7,284 nucleotides of DNA, taken from Bacillota bacterium. Its GTDB lineage: Bacteria; Bacillota; Bacilli; ZCTH02-B2. Under the pieces are notes generated by a model. The model saw only the letters and a list, made by a program, of their open reading frames with translations. It was not told the DNA's origin and did not search any database. Each line of letters starts with the position of its first letter. The stretch's first letter is position 1. Where the stretch lies: assembly GCA_017577895.1 (NCBI GenBank), contig PKQY01000066.1:1-7284 (forward strand). The letters are read 5' to 3'. The position numbers and the translations under genes are program-made. Below, one piece after another: positions 6,457-7,284 of this stretch.

Positions 6457-7284
6457 ATGACTGCACATGAAACGTACCGACAGCCGATGCTACCGGACGG
6501 CGCGTTGGCCGGCAAGGCGGCCATCATCACCGGCGGCGCCACCGGACTGGGGAAAGCCATGGCCAAGGAATTCGCCCGCCTGGGGGCCGATATTGTCATC
6601 GCCAGCCGAAAACAGGAAAACCTCGATAAGGCGGCCCATGAAATTGCTGCCTACGGGACGAAAGTGGTGACGGTGCAGACCGACGTCCGGGTGCCGGAAC
6701 AAGTGGAGCGGATGGTGGAGACCACCGTGCGGGAGCTCGGGAAAGTGGACATTTTGGTCAACAACGCCGCGGGCAACTTTATCGTCGATTCGCTGGAGAT
6801 GTCGGTCAATGCCTGGAATGCGGTTATCAACATCGTGTTGAACGGCACGTGGTACTGTACCCAGACGGCGGCCCGCCAAATGGTGCGGCAAGGCCATGGC
6901 GGCAGCATTTTGAATGTCGGCGCCACTTACGCCTGGACGGGCGGACCGTACGTGGCCCATTCCGCAGCGGCAAAAGCCGGGGTGCTGGCCTTGACGCGGA
7001 CCTTGGCCGTCGAATGGGCGCCATACCGCATTCGGACGAACATGATTACCCCCGGACCGGTGGAAGACACCGGTGCCGTGCAGCAGTTGTGGCCGACGCC
7101 GGAACAAGCGGCGGCGGTGTTGAACGCCATTCCTCTGCGGCGCTTGGCCGTGCCCCAGGAAGTGGCCAACCTGGCAGCGTACTTGGTCAGCGATTATGCC
7201 GCTTACGTGACCGGAGCCTGCTTTGTCATCGACGGCGGCGGATGGCTGAACAAAGGCAGTTTCAAAAAGGCCAGCCAGAACTGA
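6457..7284 (+). CDS. fadH: Short-chain dehydrogenase/reductase, probable 2,4-dienoyl-CoA reductase
   Basis: This SDR-family enzyme (275 residues) probably reduces 2,4-dienoyl-CoA to a 3-enoyl-CoA with NADPH, allowing beta-oxidation of unsaturated fatty acids. The Rossmann motif TGGATGLG is at 25-32. Arg51 and Lys52 in ASRK after the second strand suggest NADPH preference. NNAAGN is at 102-107. The usual YxxxK is missing: the tyrosine position in HSAAAK is Ser169. Instead Tyr158 (TYAW) lies 15 residues before Lys173, the same spacing as the catalytic Tyr199/Lys214 pair of human mitochondrial DECR1. NNAAGNFI, IVLNGT, ATYAW and HSAAAKAGVL also match Bacillus FadH closely as I recall it. GAGGGG with about 7 bases of spacing supports the ATG. 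The gene is complete, ending on the last base of the window. It is unrelated to the iron-sulfur flavoprotein FadH of E. coli despite the shared symbol. Confidence 0.9.
   Translation: MTAHETYRQPMLPDGALAGKAAIITGGATGLGKAMAKEFARLGADIVIASRKQENLDKAAHEIAAYGTKVVTVQTDVRVPEQVERMVETTVRELGKVDILVNNAAGNFIVDSLEMSVNAWNAVINIVLNGTWYCTQTAARQMVRQGHGGSILNVGATYAWTGGPYVAHSAAAKAGVLALTRTLAVEWAPYRIRTNMITPGPVEDTGAVQQLWPTPEQAAAVLNAIPLRRLAVPQEVANLAAYLVSDYAAYVTGACFVIDGGGWLNKGSFKKASQN

Overview
The window holds eight protein-coding genes, all on the + strand. Coding DNA is GC-rich and G/T-heavy, with frequent TTG for leucine. Strong AAGGAGGTGA-like ribosome binding sites and Bacillus-like protein versions (HMG-CoA lyase and hydratase resembling YngG/YngF, reductase resembling FadH) point to a GC-rich, possibly thermophilic member of the Bacillales. 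This assignment is an inference from style and remembered homologues; no rRNA or marker gene is present.

Region 1 (1-2615) is the end of a cobalamin operon. It contains cobS (5' end outside the window), cobD for L-threonine-phosphate decarboxylase, and a PduO-type cob(I)alamin adenosyltransferase. The three are closely spaced and end in a clean intrinsic terminator with a GAGA tetraloop. Together they supply the aminopropanol linker, adenosylate the corrinoid and join the lower ligand.

Region 2 (2616-2734) is an AT-rich regulatory gap. It has a perfect TATAAT box followed by an imperfect palindrome placed like a repressor operator.

Region 3 (2735-4159) is a polytopic permease that I cannot assign to a substrate. 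It looks like the ion-transporter (IT) superfamily of carboxylate/ion carriers.

Region 4 (4160-7284) is an acyl-CoA catabolism cluster with its own candidate promoter: HMG-CoA lyase, a methylglutaconyl-CoA hydratase-like crotonase, a PaaI-like hotdog thioesterase, and a 2,4-dienoyl-CoA reductase-like SDR. The first two are consecutive last steps of leucine degradation (3-methylglutaconyl-CoA to HMG-CoA to acetyl-CoA plus acetoacetate). The last two are auxiliary functions of CoA-ester turnover and unsaturated fatty-acid oxidation. Methylcrotonyl-CoA carboxylase and isovaleryl-CoA dehydrogenase are not in the window.

I found no RNA genes, CRISPR arrays, insertion sequences or clear new system. 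The most open question is the permease and what it carries next to this leucine/fatty-acid module.
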